From NCBI GenBank assembly GCA_948144175.1, contig CANXME010002009.1:434001-498000 (forward strand): DNA of 64,000 nt, read 5' to 3'. The stretch comes from Closterium sp. NIES-65. Lineage: Eukaryota; Streptophyta; Zygnematophyceae; Desmidiales; Closteriaceae. The position numbers and the translations under genes are program-made. Positions 35,601 through 44,082 of the stretch are shown one piece after another. Within the stretch, counting starts at the first letter, position 1. Every line of letters starts with the position of its first letter. Under the pieces are notes generated by a model. It made no database searches. It worked only from the letters and a program-made list of their open reading frames with translations, and was not told where the DNA came from.

Positions 35601-38398
35601 GTCTCTTCCCCTACCGCACTCCTTCCCTCCCCCCTCCCCCGGACTTCCTTGTGCCGGTTCCCCCCCCGGTAGACCCCCTCCCCCCTCAGGTTCCTGCCCC
35701 CTCAGGTGTGTCCCAGGTAGACGCCGTTGACCCGGTCGAGGTTACTGGTGACTCTGGTGCTGCTGCGGGTGCTGAGCCTGGGGGTGCTGACTCTGGGGGT
35801 GCTGTGCGCGGGGGTGCTGGGCCTGAGGGTGCTACTGCGGAGGGTGCGGAGCCTGGGGGTGCTGAGCCGGGGGGTGCTGTGCCTGGAGGTGCTGGGTCTG
35901 GGGGTGCTGGGTCGGGAGCTGCTGAGCCTGGGGGTGCTGAGCTGGGAGCTGCTGAGCCTGGGGGTGCTGCGTCTGGAGCTGCTGAGCCTGGGGTTTCTCC
36001 TGCTGCTACGTCTCGCCGGGAGCCCCTCTCTCCACAGGAGCTGCGCGAGTGGTTCGCTCGCCGCTGGAGGCGTGCTGCTGAGTCTGGAGGTGCTGCTGGA
36101 GCTGGAGCTGGAGCTTCTTTGACCGTCGAGGGTGCGGGTGCTACCGGTCCCGGAGCTGCTGGACCTGCGGGTCCTCCTGGAGCTGGAGCTGCTGAGGGCG
36201 CTGGTGCTGAGCCTACTGCTGTTGGTCCTGCCGCTGGAGGTGTGGGTGGCACTGGTGCTGTCGCTGAGGGTGCTGGTGCTGTCCCTGCTGCGTCTGGAGC
36301 TGCCGCGCGGCCTCGGCCGTACTTTGTTCCGCTCCTGCAGCAGGTTCTTGGTCCACCGCCTGTCCAGTCGCAGTCCCTGCTGGAGCCTTCCTCTCCACTG
36401 CCTGCTCCCTCTCCTTACACTGGTCCTACTGGAGGTCTTGCTGAGCGTCGTGAGCCTGCGTCTCGTCCCGCGTCGCCTGTTCGCACTGCTCGCGCTAGTG
36501 GTCGCAGTTCGCGTCAGCGTCCTCCTCCTGTCCCTGGCACGCACCGGATGTCTTTGCATCCGTCCACTGCTCCTCTGCGTGCCCCTTTGCCTTCTCCTCC
36601 TGAGTCCTCTCTTCCTGCGCTTGCCGACCCTGAGTCGGACTCTCTTCGTGCTGCTAGTCCTACTGTCACACGTCTGCTTGCTACTGTCGTCACTGACCCC
36701 TCTTTTGAGTCCACTGCTGCGTCTGCTCTAGTCGCTGAGCTCGTCGACTTTGCTGCTCGCTGTCGTCTCGACTACGCTGCTCGTCTTGTTGCTGAGTCTG
36801 CGTCTGTCTGTCCTCCGTCCGTCGGGGGTGAGTGTGCTCTTGGCACGGACGTCCTAGAGGACAGGCAGGAGGAGTTACAGTGTCTAGCGGCTGCTTCACC
36901 TCATCTCGCGTCTGTACGACTTGCCCCTGAGGGAGACCCGGATGCACTAGACATCCCGACTCCGCGTTCTTACGCGGAGGCCGTAGAGGGTCCCTACTCC
37001 TCTCAGTGGCAGGCAGTTATGGATGCAGAGATGGCTTCCTGGAAGTCCATAGGCACCTACGTTGACGCGGTTCCCCCTCCTGGGGCGAACATCGTCAGTG
37101 GCATGTGGATCTTCAGGGTGAAGCGGCCGCCGGGCTCTCCACCTGTCTTCAAGGCACGGTACGTTGCTCGTGGCTTCAGTCAGCGGCAGGGAGTTGACTA
37201 CTTTCAGACCTTCTCTCCCACCCCGAAGATGACTACTCTTCGGGTGCTGCTGCACATAGCCGCTCAGCGCGACTACGAGCTTCACTCTCTTGACTTCAGC
37301 ACTGCGTTCTTGCAGGGTAGCCTGCACGAGGAGATCTGGCTTCGCCGTCCACCTGGCTTCACTGGGACTTTCCCTCCTGGCACCCAGTGGAGCCTCCGAC
37401 GGCCAGTCTACGGTCTTCGCCAGGCACCGCGTGAGTGGCACGACACACTGAGGACTACGCTTGCGGCTCTTGGGTTTGCTCCTTCTACTGCTGACCCGTC
37501 GCTGTTTCTTCGCACCGACACTTCCCTGCCGCTGTTCTACATCCTCGTGTACGTCAACGACTTGGTCTTTGCCACAGCAGACACTGCTGGACTCGCCTAC
37601 GTGAAGTCCGAGCTGCTGAAGAGACACACGTGCACAGACCTGGGTGAACTGCGCAGCTACCTTGGCTTGCAGATCACTCGGGACAGAGCACGCCGCACCA
37701 TTACCTTGACTCAGTCACACATGGTGCAGCAGGTCCTTCAGCGCTTCGGCTTCACGTACTCCTCGCCTCAGGCCACTCCTCTGCCTACTCGCCACTCACT
37801 CTCAGCTCTGCCTTCGGATGAGTCCGTAGAGTCGAGTGGTCCGTATGCAGAGCTTGTTGGCTGCCTCATGTACCTGATGACCTGCACACGACCTGACCTT
37901 GCATACCCTTTGAGCATTCTTGCTCGCTATGTTGCTCCTGGGAGACACAGACCGGAGCACATGGCTGCAGCGAAGAGGGTATTGCGCTACCTGTGCAGCA
38001 CGTCGGGCATGGGGCTAGTGCTTGGAGGGCGGAGTCCAGTGGTCCTTACCGGCCACGCGGACGCTTCTTGGGCTGACGACCAGGCTACGCAGCGGTCGTC
38101 ACAGGGTTACACCTTCAGCCTTGGTTCCGGCTCTGTCTCGTGGCGGTCTACTCGCTCGTCTTCGGTTCTCGGCTCTAGTTGTGAGGCTGAGATCTACGCC
38201 GGGGCCATGGCTGCACAGGAGCTTCGCTGGCTCACCTACCTGCTGACTGACCTTGGAGAGCCGCCTCGTTCTCCTCCAGTGCTGTACGTAGACAACAAGG
38301 CCATGCTGGCCTTGTGTCGAGAGCAGCGCTTGGAGCACAGAACGAAGCACATTGCTCTCCGCTACTTCCTTGCTCGTGAGCTACAGCAGCGTGGTTAG
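32681..38398 (+). CDS. Copia gag-pol polyprotein of element 1 (1905 aa, catalytic change in RT)
   Basis: Gag and pol are in one frame from ATG 32681 (MATPSVLAFDAEG). Gag occupies about residues 1-430, with a glycine-rich run (about 270-345) and a stretched Cys-Cys-His-Cys box: C391, C405, H409, C414. Protease has DSGAS (Asp521). Integrase has the HRLGHP zinc region near 676 and the triad Asp745, Asp814, Glu850 with 35 residues between the last two. A GGAEP-type low-complexity linker follows. Reverse transcriptase (about 1440-1690) has YVND instead of YVDD (codon 37556-37558), which should abolish polymerisation. RNase H starts near 1788 and is cut short by TAG at 38396-38398, where element 3 has CAG; element 3 continues for another 45 or so codons. 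The element is thus probably dead, though it could be copied in trans. Confidence 0.93.
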   Translation: MATPSVLAFDAEGRAIDFEVWLDDLQLYLHCDRADDLSLFHLTSGASPAPDANADPAVRSKWATRDAAARLAVCRHLPTSERAHFSQYKSAQTLYDAVVARYSSPATAALSRLMLPYLFPDLSAFPTVADLITHLRTSDTRYRAALPAEFCAKNPPPMYIALYYVVARLPDSLRVVRDHFLAVCPTTLTVDLLEKALLAAEKSIVAVGASRGDPRTPIFEGCSPSPLLPSVASAAAADLLGLESVGAASAPSGRRRSSKGKGGKGAGGAGGGGGGGGGGGGGSGGGGGTSGGGGGGGGSSGGDGGGGASGGGGGSGGGGGGGGGGGGGGSGGGGGGGGGGAGRGGTQLRSGGGGGQRSQRQQQQRSRDIPPPQQLREWYAGRQRGGGTSPCTYVLCSGDRAGEQCGGAHATQRCFGRLTDAWRRQFPGASEIPRWDELLRAGVAIFDLDFDAILAAMYVVDYSEENEGYRCFQPGPGIGTAALGACEAAALGASACVLSGTGETALSGTASSSSSLTFTLDSGASRSFFRDRTTLTPLGRPVAVSLADPSGGPVLSHFSTVLPCPAAPSGTLSGLYLPSFSTNLVSGADLQDVGVHQFTPASQRVTHCTEARTGRHLATFSRRPGSSLYTLTVESPPVPASSQVAASGQVLAAASRSGPESAPCSCRLLSHETLLWHHRLGHPSLPRLRSMASRVLVSGLPQSLPPLPSGPGPSCVPCVEGRLRATPHSSHFPPTEAPLQTLHMDVWGPAPVRGQGYERYFLLVVDDYSRYTTVLPLRSKGAVTEVLIDWIREARLQLRKSFGSDFPVLRLHSDRGGEFSSRLLRDYCRARGIRQTFTLPDSPQQNGIAERRIGMVMDVARTSMMHAAAPHFLWPFAVRYAAHQLNLHPRVSRPAMSPALLWTGKVGDASVFRVWGSRAFVRDLSADKLSPRAAPCVFLGFPTDAPGWQFYHPSSRRVLSSQDVTFDESVPFYRLFPYRTPSLPPPPDFLVPVPPPVDPLPPQVPAPSGVSQVDAVDPVEVTGDSGAAAGAEPGGADSGGAVRGGAGPEGATAEGAEPGGAEPGGAVPGGAGSGGAGSGAAEPGGAELGAAEPGGAASGAAEPGVSPAATSRREPLSPQELREWFARRWRRAAESGGAAGAGAGASLTVEGAGATGPGAAGPAGPPGAGAAEGAGAEPTAVGPAAGGVGGTGAVAEGAGAVPAASGAAARPRPYFVPLLQQVLGPPPVQSQSLLEPSSPLPAPSPYTGPTGGLAERREPASRPASPVRTARASGRSSRQRPPPVPGTHRMSLHPSTAPLRAPLPSPPESSLPALADPESDSLRAASPTVTRLLATVVTDPSFESTAASALVAELVDFAARCRLDYAARLVAESASVCPPSVGGECALGTDVLEDRQEELQCLAAASPHLASVRLAPEGDPDALDIPTPRSYAEAVEGPYSSQWQAVMDAEMASWKSIGTYVDAVPPPGANIVSGMWIFRVKRPPGSPPVFKARYVARGFSQRQGVDYFQTFSPTPKMTTLRVLLHIAAQRDYELHSLDFSTAFLQGSLHEEIWLRRPPGFTGTFPPGTQWSLRRPVYGLRQAPREWHDTLRTTLAALGFAPSTADPSLFLRTDTSLPLFYILVYVNDLVFATADTAGLAYVKSELLKRHTCTDLGELRSYLGLQITRDRARRTITLTQSHMVQQVLQRFGFTYSSPQATPLPTRHSLSALPSDESVESSGPYAELVGCLMYLMTCTRPDLAYPLSILARYVAPGRHRPEHMAAAKRVLRYLCSTSGMGLVLGGRSPVVLTGHADASWADDQATQRSSQGYTFSLGSGSVSWRSTRSSSVLGSSCEAEIYAGAMAAQELRWLTYLLTDLGEPPRSPPVLYVDNKAMLALCREQRLEHRTKHIALRYFLARELQQRG

Positions 38399-38734
38399 TT
38401 GCGACTTGCGTACGTGGCCTCTGAGGCCAACACTGCTGAAGTCTTCACCAAGGCACTCGCGCCTTGAAACCATCAGCGCTTTTGCACCCAGCTGGGTCTT
38501 GTGCCTGTCTTGCCTCACTTGCTCTCCTCTTGACTTTACTTGTACTGTGACATATATATACCTGCTCTTGCTTGTCTAGTTTTATATATATATGTCTGTA
38601 CTCCTGCATGTGAACTGGCCTCTGGCCCTGCTCTTGTGCTCGGACTGTGTGGTGACGTTGTGATCCACCCAGAGCTTGCTCTGCTTTACTTTACTTGACT
38701 GGTCTTCTGACCCCTTGTTCTCCCCCACTTTGCC

Positions 38735-38744
38735 TATGGGGGTG
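38735..38744 (+). promoter_or_regulatory. Polypurine tract of element 1
   Basis: TATGGGGGTG abuts the 3' LTR. The same sequence precedes the 3' LTRs of elements 2, 3 and 4. Confidence 0.8.
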
Positions 38745-38873
38745 TGTCAGATTTATATGACATATTTGCTGTAGGCTATAGTGGGGTAGCACATATGGGG
38801 TACGGGGTTTCTAGGGTTGTATTTGTACCCAATCTTTCCTTAGTCACTTCATTCCTGTTTTCCTTGCTTCACA
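38745..38873 (+). repeat. 3' LTR of element 1
   Basis: The LTR is 129 bp, with two differences from the 5' copy (an A/G and an A/C). It is followed by the CAGGG target duplication. Confidence 0.95.
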
Positions 38874-38878
38874 CAGGG

Positions 38879-39640
38879 GACCGCTGTGGTGTTGCTGTCG
38901 ACCAGGGAGCTCGACAGCTGCAACTGACTAGTCTGGGCGACGGGTGGGACGTTGACCAGGACCTACAGTTTGACCGGGAGGTCTCCGGAGCTTCCCGTCG
39001 ACCTGCAGTTCGACCGAGAGGTCGACGGAGCAGTCCGTCGACCTGACAAATGAGCAGCGGTCGACGAGGGGAGCTCGGCGACAACCGCTGATGGTTCTGG
39101 TCGATGGAAGGGGTCTGTCGACCAAGGGGTAGCTTGGCGGGAGTTGTGGTCGACCAGAGGCACCTGGTGGTCGACCAGAGGCACCTAGTGGTCGACCAGA
39201 GGGACCTGGTGGTCGACCAGAAGTGCCTAGGGGTCGACCGGAGCGCCTGGGGATCGACCGGGTCGACCAGGTAACCTGCTCGACGAGTTCTGCGGAGGCA
39301 CGTGAATGTTGTTGAGGTCGCGATGGCGCAGGAGACTGCGGGCTGGTATCCCGAAGTCGATGTGGCTCGTCAGGCACAGACAACAGCCGACGGATGCCCA
39401 ACGAGGCAAGTCGGGCCAATCGTCTGCGCGCACCTGCGAGCGTGCGCACTGCTGTGTTCTACGGGGCAACGCAGGACAGCCGCTCTGCTGCAGCATTGGC
39501 ACGCCGTCGACCTGCTCTGTTGGCAGGTCGCCTTTCCGCAGTGCTGGCACGGCTCCTCTACGCAACGCTGGCTGGCGGTCGACCAAGCTGTGCTGGCGGT
39601 CGACCAGGCTAGCTGCAGGGTTGCTAGGTTCTTGATGTAG
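38879..39640. repeat. Relic related to the interior of element 4
   Basis: This GTCGACC-rich stretch resembles, in inverted orientation, the interior of element 4 at about 41380-41760; for example GGTATCCCGAAGTCGA matches a copy there, and the GCGCACCTGCGA and CTGCAGCATTGGCAC words are shared. It is likely the remains of another member of that non-autonomous family into which element 1 inserted. Confidence 0.55.
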
Positions 39641-40003
39641 TCATTCTTTAATTGCTTCTTCAATCACTATGTAATTCCAACTTTGCCTAGTGGAAACTCT
39701 TGCCCATTACTCCCGTGAATGCGCAAGCACTAAGGAACTAAGCAAAGCTACGATCACCTCTAGTAGTTCGTGCCAACCCCATAGTCTAGCTCACTACCGT
39801 TGTAGAGTGAATCTTCACAGTAGTGTGTTTAGAGGCTCTACTTTCTCCTTGCGGGTAAATTTGTGTCCCTCCTCTGTGAGGAGGCCCTCTGAGCATCCTT
39901 GCCACAAGGTGAGGATGGAGCAGATGGGAGGTTGAGGCACTACAAGCCGAAATCTACAGTGTCAGATTGCAGGAACTCTGTGGAATGTGGTGGCCACCAC
40001 CAC
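39641..40003. other. Spacer left of element 4; nothing recognised
   Basis: Unique sequence with no coding or structural signal that I can support. It ends in the CACCT target duplication (40004-40008) of element 4. Confidence 0.4.
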
Positions 40004-40008
40004 CACCT

Positions 40009-40184
40009 TGTTACAAGAGTAAGCACAGTGAGGAGCCATAGCTAGGGTTTAGCTAGCTAGGCAAGAGAGAAATGAACAAAGGAGGGGTTCCACTAGCAGT
40101 AGTTGGGATACATATAGCAAACCCTAACAGGGTTGTACTCGCTATAAAGCACCCCACTACAAGCTAGATAATAAGATTCTGACA
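40009..40184 (-). repeat. 3' LTR of element 4
   Basis: The LTR is 176 bp, next to the polypurine tract at 40185-40194. Confidence 0.92.
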
Positions 40185-40861
40185 CACCCCCATAGCCAAA
40201 GTGGGGTGTAATCAGCAGAGCACACAGTCATAGAGCAGGTGCACAATTGCAAGCAAAGCTAGAGGCTATCACAGAGGGCAAGTGAGGAGGAGAGAGTGTG
40301 GGGGCGAGAAGATGGGAGGCGACTGCTGAAGCTGCAGACACATAGGAGCTGCTGGCTCAGTGGCTACCGAAGCAAGGGCCCGGACTACAGGAGTAACTGG
40401 CTCCGCGGAGATTGTAGCCTCCTGACTGGAGCAACTGACCCACAGGCGACTGGCGACTACCGGAGATTGTAGCCTCCGGACTACTGGCGCTGCTGACGAC
40501 ACGACGGTTGCCTCAACTCAACCTCCCCCAGCTGCCCCACGCCCCTATCACACACCCCCTGCTGCACCCCTAGCTCCACTCCCACGACACCCCCCTAGCA
40601 CCACTCCTTCGGCTCCCACACACCCACCCCCCTGAGCGGCAGCTGCAGCAGCGGGAGACGGAGGAGGAGGAGGAGTAGTGGAACGGCACACAGAAACTGC
40701 ACCCCCATACCCCCCACCCCCAAACCCTAATTCAGGAGAACGGGCAGCAGCAGGGGTGGGGCGCCGTCAGAAGCACGAGGGGCAGCGGGCAGCTCAGGGG
40801 CAGAGAGGAACGGGCCGCCCACGGGCCTGGCACAGCCAGACAAACCGCGCGCAGGCAGCCT

Positions 40862-40995
40862 GAGCCGCGCGCGGGCCTGGCGCAGCCCGTACGGGCCGCG
40901 CGCGGGCCTGGCGCAGCCCATACGGGCCGCGCGCGGGCCTGGCGCAGCCCATACGGGCCGCGCGCGGGCCGGGCGTAGCCCGTACGGGCCGCGCT
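40862..40995. repeat. 30-bp repeat inside element 4
   Basis: About four units related to CTGGCGCAGCCCATACGGGC followed by CGCGCGCGGG. GC-rich repeats of another type (GCGCACGGCGGGCA) recur at 41113-41180 and 42302-42372. Confidence 0.85.
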
Positions 40996-42464
40996 CGGGG
41001 CTAGCGCAGCCCACGCTGGCCGGGACGGGCGACCGGGGACGACGGGCTGGTCCCCGTCGCCCGTCGAAGCGCCCCCCGGGGGCGACGCGCGGACCGACGG
41101 GGCAGAAAGCCGCCGCGCGCCTCAGGGCGCACGGCGGGCATAGAACCGCCGCACGCCCCGGGGCGCACGGCGGGCAGAAAACCGTGCGGAGAGAACTGCT
41201 GCAATGGGAGCTAGACTACGGGCTAGGCACGTGTGCTCGTGTGATCTCTGCGTTCGTTCACTTAGTCATTTCCTTGTGTTCACGCCGCTTGCTAGTTCAC
41301 GGGGAGAAATGGCAAGAGTTTCACTTGACAACAATGATAGCAACAACATTGGCATCACAGACTACATCAGTGCTAGCTAGGCTGCTGGTCGACCTCCAGC
41401 GCAGCACGGTCGACCGCACTCCAGCGCAGCAGCGCTCGCACTGCTCCAGCGTTGCAGAATAGCGGTTCGCCAACGTTGCAGTCCACGGGGTGCCAACGCT
41501 GCAGCAAGTCGGCTGCACAGCGTTGCACTCGCAGGACAACGGTGCATCTGCTTCGCAGGTGCGCGCAGCTGGTTGGTGCGCACTTCCTTGTCACGTGCCC
41601 AGCACAGACGCCTGGCAGACTCCACGCCAGCGACTGCGCCCACCAGCCACGTCGACCTCGGGATACCACCCCCCAGGTCGGCCTCGCAGACTCCACCCTG
41701 GCTACACTCGCGCACATCGCCCGGGTATCCCGGTCGACCGAGCAACCACGCTTGGCCGACCAGCGCAGTCCGTAGCTGGCCACGGATGCCCGGCGTCCCC
41801 AGTCCGGCGTCCAGGCGCCCAGGACGCCTTCCGAACCCCCAGGTCGGCGTCCAGAGGCCCAGGACGCCGACCAAACATCCAGAGCGGCGTCCCTCCTCCC
41901 AGGACGCCGACCAGACGCCCAGGTCGGTGTGTGGGCCCCCCGGGACGCCCAGGTCAGCGTCCGGACCCCAGGACGCTGTGCAGACGCCTAGGTCGGCGTC
42001 TGGCCTTCCAGAAAGCCGTGCAGGCGCCCACGACGTTGACCAGGCGCCCGGGTAGTCGTGGCGACGCCCAGCTTGGCGTCCAGCTTCCCAGGACGCCGTC
42101 CAGGCGTCCAGGACGCCAACCAGGCGTCCGGGGCGGCGTCCTCATGCTCGGCGCCCTCTAGCCAGGCGCCCTCCAGCTTGGCGCCCTTGCAGTGGCCCCC
42201 GTGCCCACTGCTGCAGATCGGCTGCAACCTCGCACATCCGACCACAAGGTTGGCTCCGCCCAAGCGAGGGCGGGGCCTTACAACACTCCCGTTGACAAAC
42301 CGCCGCGCGCCTCGGGGCGCACGGCGGGCAAAAAACCGGCGCACGCTCCGAGCGCGCGGCGGGAAGAAAAATCCGTCGCACGCCACGGGGCGTACAACAC
42401 ACAGAGTAGTAGCGGAAGCAGTTAGGTGGGCCCACAGGCCAGGAGGGTAAATGCTCTGAAACCA

Positions 42465-42640
42465 TGTTACAAGAGTAAGCACAGTGAGGAGCCATAGCTA
42501 GGGTTTAGCTAGCTAGGCAAGAGAGAAATGAACAAAGGAGGGGTTCCACTAGCATTAGTTGGGATACATATAGCAAACCCTAACAGGGTTGAACTCGCTA
42601 TAGAGCACCCCACTACAGGCTAGATAATAAGATTCTGACA
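42465..42640 (-). repeat. 5' LTR of element 4
   Basis: The LTR is 176 bp and is followed, on the minus strand, by the primer site. It is bounded by the CACCT duplication at 42641. Confidence 0.92.
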
Positions 42641-42958
42641 CACCTGCTACAGGTTAAAAAAAAAAACATTTTGGGTAGACATACAGCATGCAAAATATTT
42701 CCCAAAATTCAAAAGAACCTGAAATCTGGACCTCTGTCATTGCGTTGCTTAGAGATTTCTTCGAAGCTATTGCCAGCATAAAACATTTGCGTTTCAAAAA
42801 AGCACACAACAAAAAATTCAAAGCACGGGACGCGCCACGGGGGACAGGCGGGAAGAGGACGAGTTTGCTTGCGGAACTGTTCGGTTCCCCATCGCGACCG
42901 ACATGGGCTGCAGGGTGCCAGGAAGATGTACGCGCGACCTTCGTCAAAAGTCGTCCAC

Positions 42959-43670
42959 CAAAATAATTACGCGACGCGACGTATTTCAAATTTTGCTCAG
43001 TCCTATGGACTACCCTCGCACTGCTCTCCACATTTTCGAATATCTATCAATCCCATGGACTGCTACATGCGCTTTTGCAGTATTTTTACACATACTCTGG
43101 AAAGAGTGTTGAGACTGTTTGGTTGAAAGTTACACTATCAAACAGGCATGGTTTACCCTACCTTCCTTGTTTCTGTTTTTATTTTTGGATTATTAGGCTA
43201 TACAGTGCAGTCGAGGTTGCCACCTAGTCACGCGGGTGAGTCAATGCTCGCCGTTGCGATTGGTCCACGTATTGAAATCGTATCGCGATTGGGTCCGAGC
43301 TGTCAGGCGCAATGATTATCAGGAACATTGTAGAGACACCTAGACCACACACTTTCCCAAAAAAATCTTCCTCCATCGTGCTACTGTCCATGGATCATGG
43401 ATGCAGCCGCGCAAATAGACAACCATGCTGGGTTTGCAATCATTGCAGCGGGATTGCGTCCGATGCGATTTCTCGCAAATGCGCAGCCTGCTAGGGATCC
43501 CCTAAACTCGAGAACAACGAATACGCAGGAAAACAGCTTTGTGTTGGAGGGTGTAGCAACAAGTGGCATTTCATGGGATTGATAGATATTCAAAAACGTG
43601 GAGGGCGACGCGAGGCTAGTCCACAGGATTCAGCAAAAGTTGACAATCGTCGCGTCGCGCAATTATTTTG
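42959..43670. mobile_element. Non-autonomous DNA transposon with long inverted ends, hAT-like
   Basis: The ends form an inverted repeat of about 41 bp (42959-42999 against 43630-43670) with six mismatches, starting CAAAATAATT and sharing CGCGACGCGACG and TTTTGCT. The 8-bp sequence TCGTCCAC lies directly outside both ends (42951-42958 and 43671-43678) as a target duplication. CA and TG ends with 8-bp duplications fit the hAT superfamily. The 712-bp body is AT-rich and encodes no transposase. Confidence 0.85.
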
Positions 43671-43759
43671 TCGTCCACCACTCCTTGCAAGCGGTACTTA
43701 TAGCCTGTCAACTTACGACGACACTGGTTGGACAATGACTCGACAGGAGATCACAGATG

Positions 43760-43885
43760 TGTGAAGAAATGAGGAATGAATGAACTAGCAAGGAGGTGGG
43801 TACAAGTAGGAAAACCTAAAAGTGTTGTACCCCATATTGTCTACCCCACTACAGCCTACACAGACTATAGCATATGAGTTTGACA
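43760..43885 (-). repeat. 3' LTR of element 2
   Basis: The LTR is 126 bp, starts TGTCAAACTC and ends TTCACA on the minus strand. Its sequence is clearly related to, but diverged from, the LTRs of elements 1 and 3. Confidence 0.92.
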
Positions 43886-44082
43886 CACCCCCATAGGCAA
43901 AGTGGGGGAGAACAAGAGGTCACAAGACCAGTCAAGCAAAGCAAAGCAGGCTCAGGGTGGATCACAACGTCACCACACATTCCGAGCACAAGTTCAAGGC
44001 CACAAGGCCAGTTCACATGCAAGATCATATATAAAGGTAAACAAGCAAGTGCAGGTATAGAAAGATCACTGTACAAGCAAGG

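Larger units (their letters stand above)
31387..38873 (+). mobile_element. Ty1/copia LTR retrotransposon, element 1
   Basis: The element is bounded by two 129-bp LTRs that start TGTCAG and end TTCACA, with a perfect 5-bp target duplication CAGGG at 31382-31386 and 38874-38878. The primer site TGGTATAGAGC follows the 5' LTR and matches the initiator tRNA-Met 3' end apart from one missing base. A purine-rich TATGGGGGTG precedes the 3' LTR. The order protease, integrase, reverse transcriptase, RNase H marks it as copia type. The two LTRs differ at two positions, so the insertion is fairly young. Confidence 0.97.
40009..42640 (-). mobile_element. Non-autonomous LTR retroelement, element 4
   Basis: Two 176-bp LTRs in minus orientation (40009-40184 and 42465-42640) have TG and CA ends and flank a 2.28-kb interior without gag or pol. 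The 5-bp target duplication CACCT is perfect (40004-40008 and 42641-42645). The primer site TGGTTTCAGAGC (minus strand, 42453-42464) matches initiator tRNA-Met with one change. The purine tract next to the 3' LTR equals that of the copia elements here, and the LTRs also begin TGTCAGA. It probably moves with their machinery. The LTRs differ at about four positions. Confidence 0.93.
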
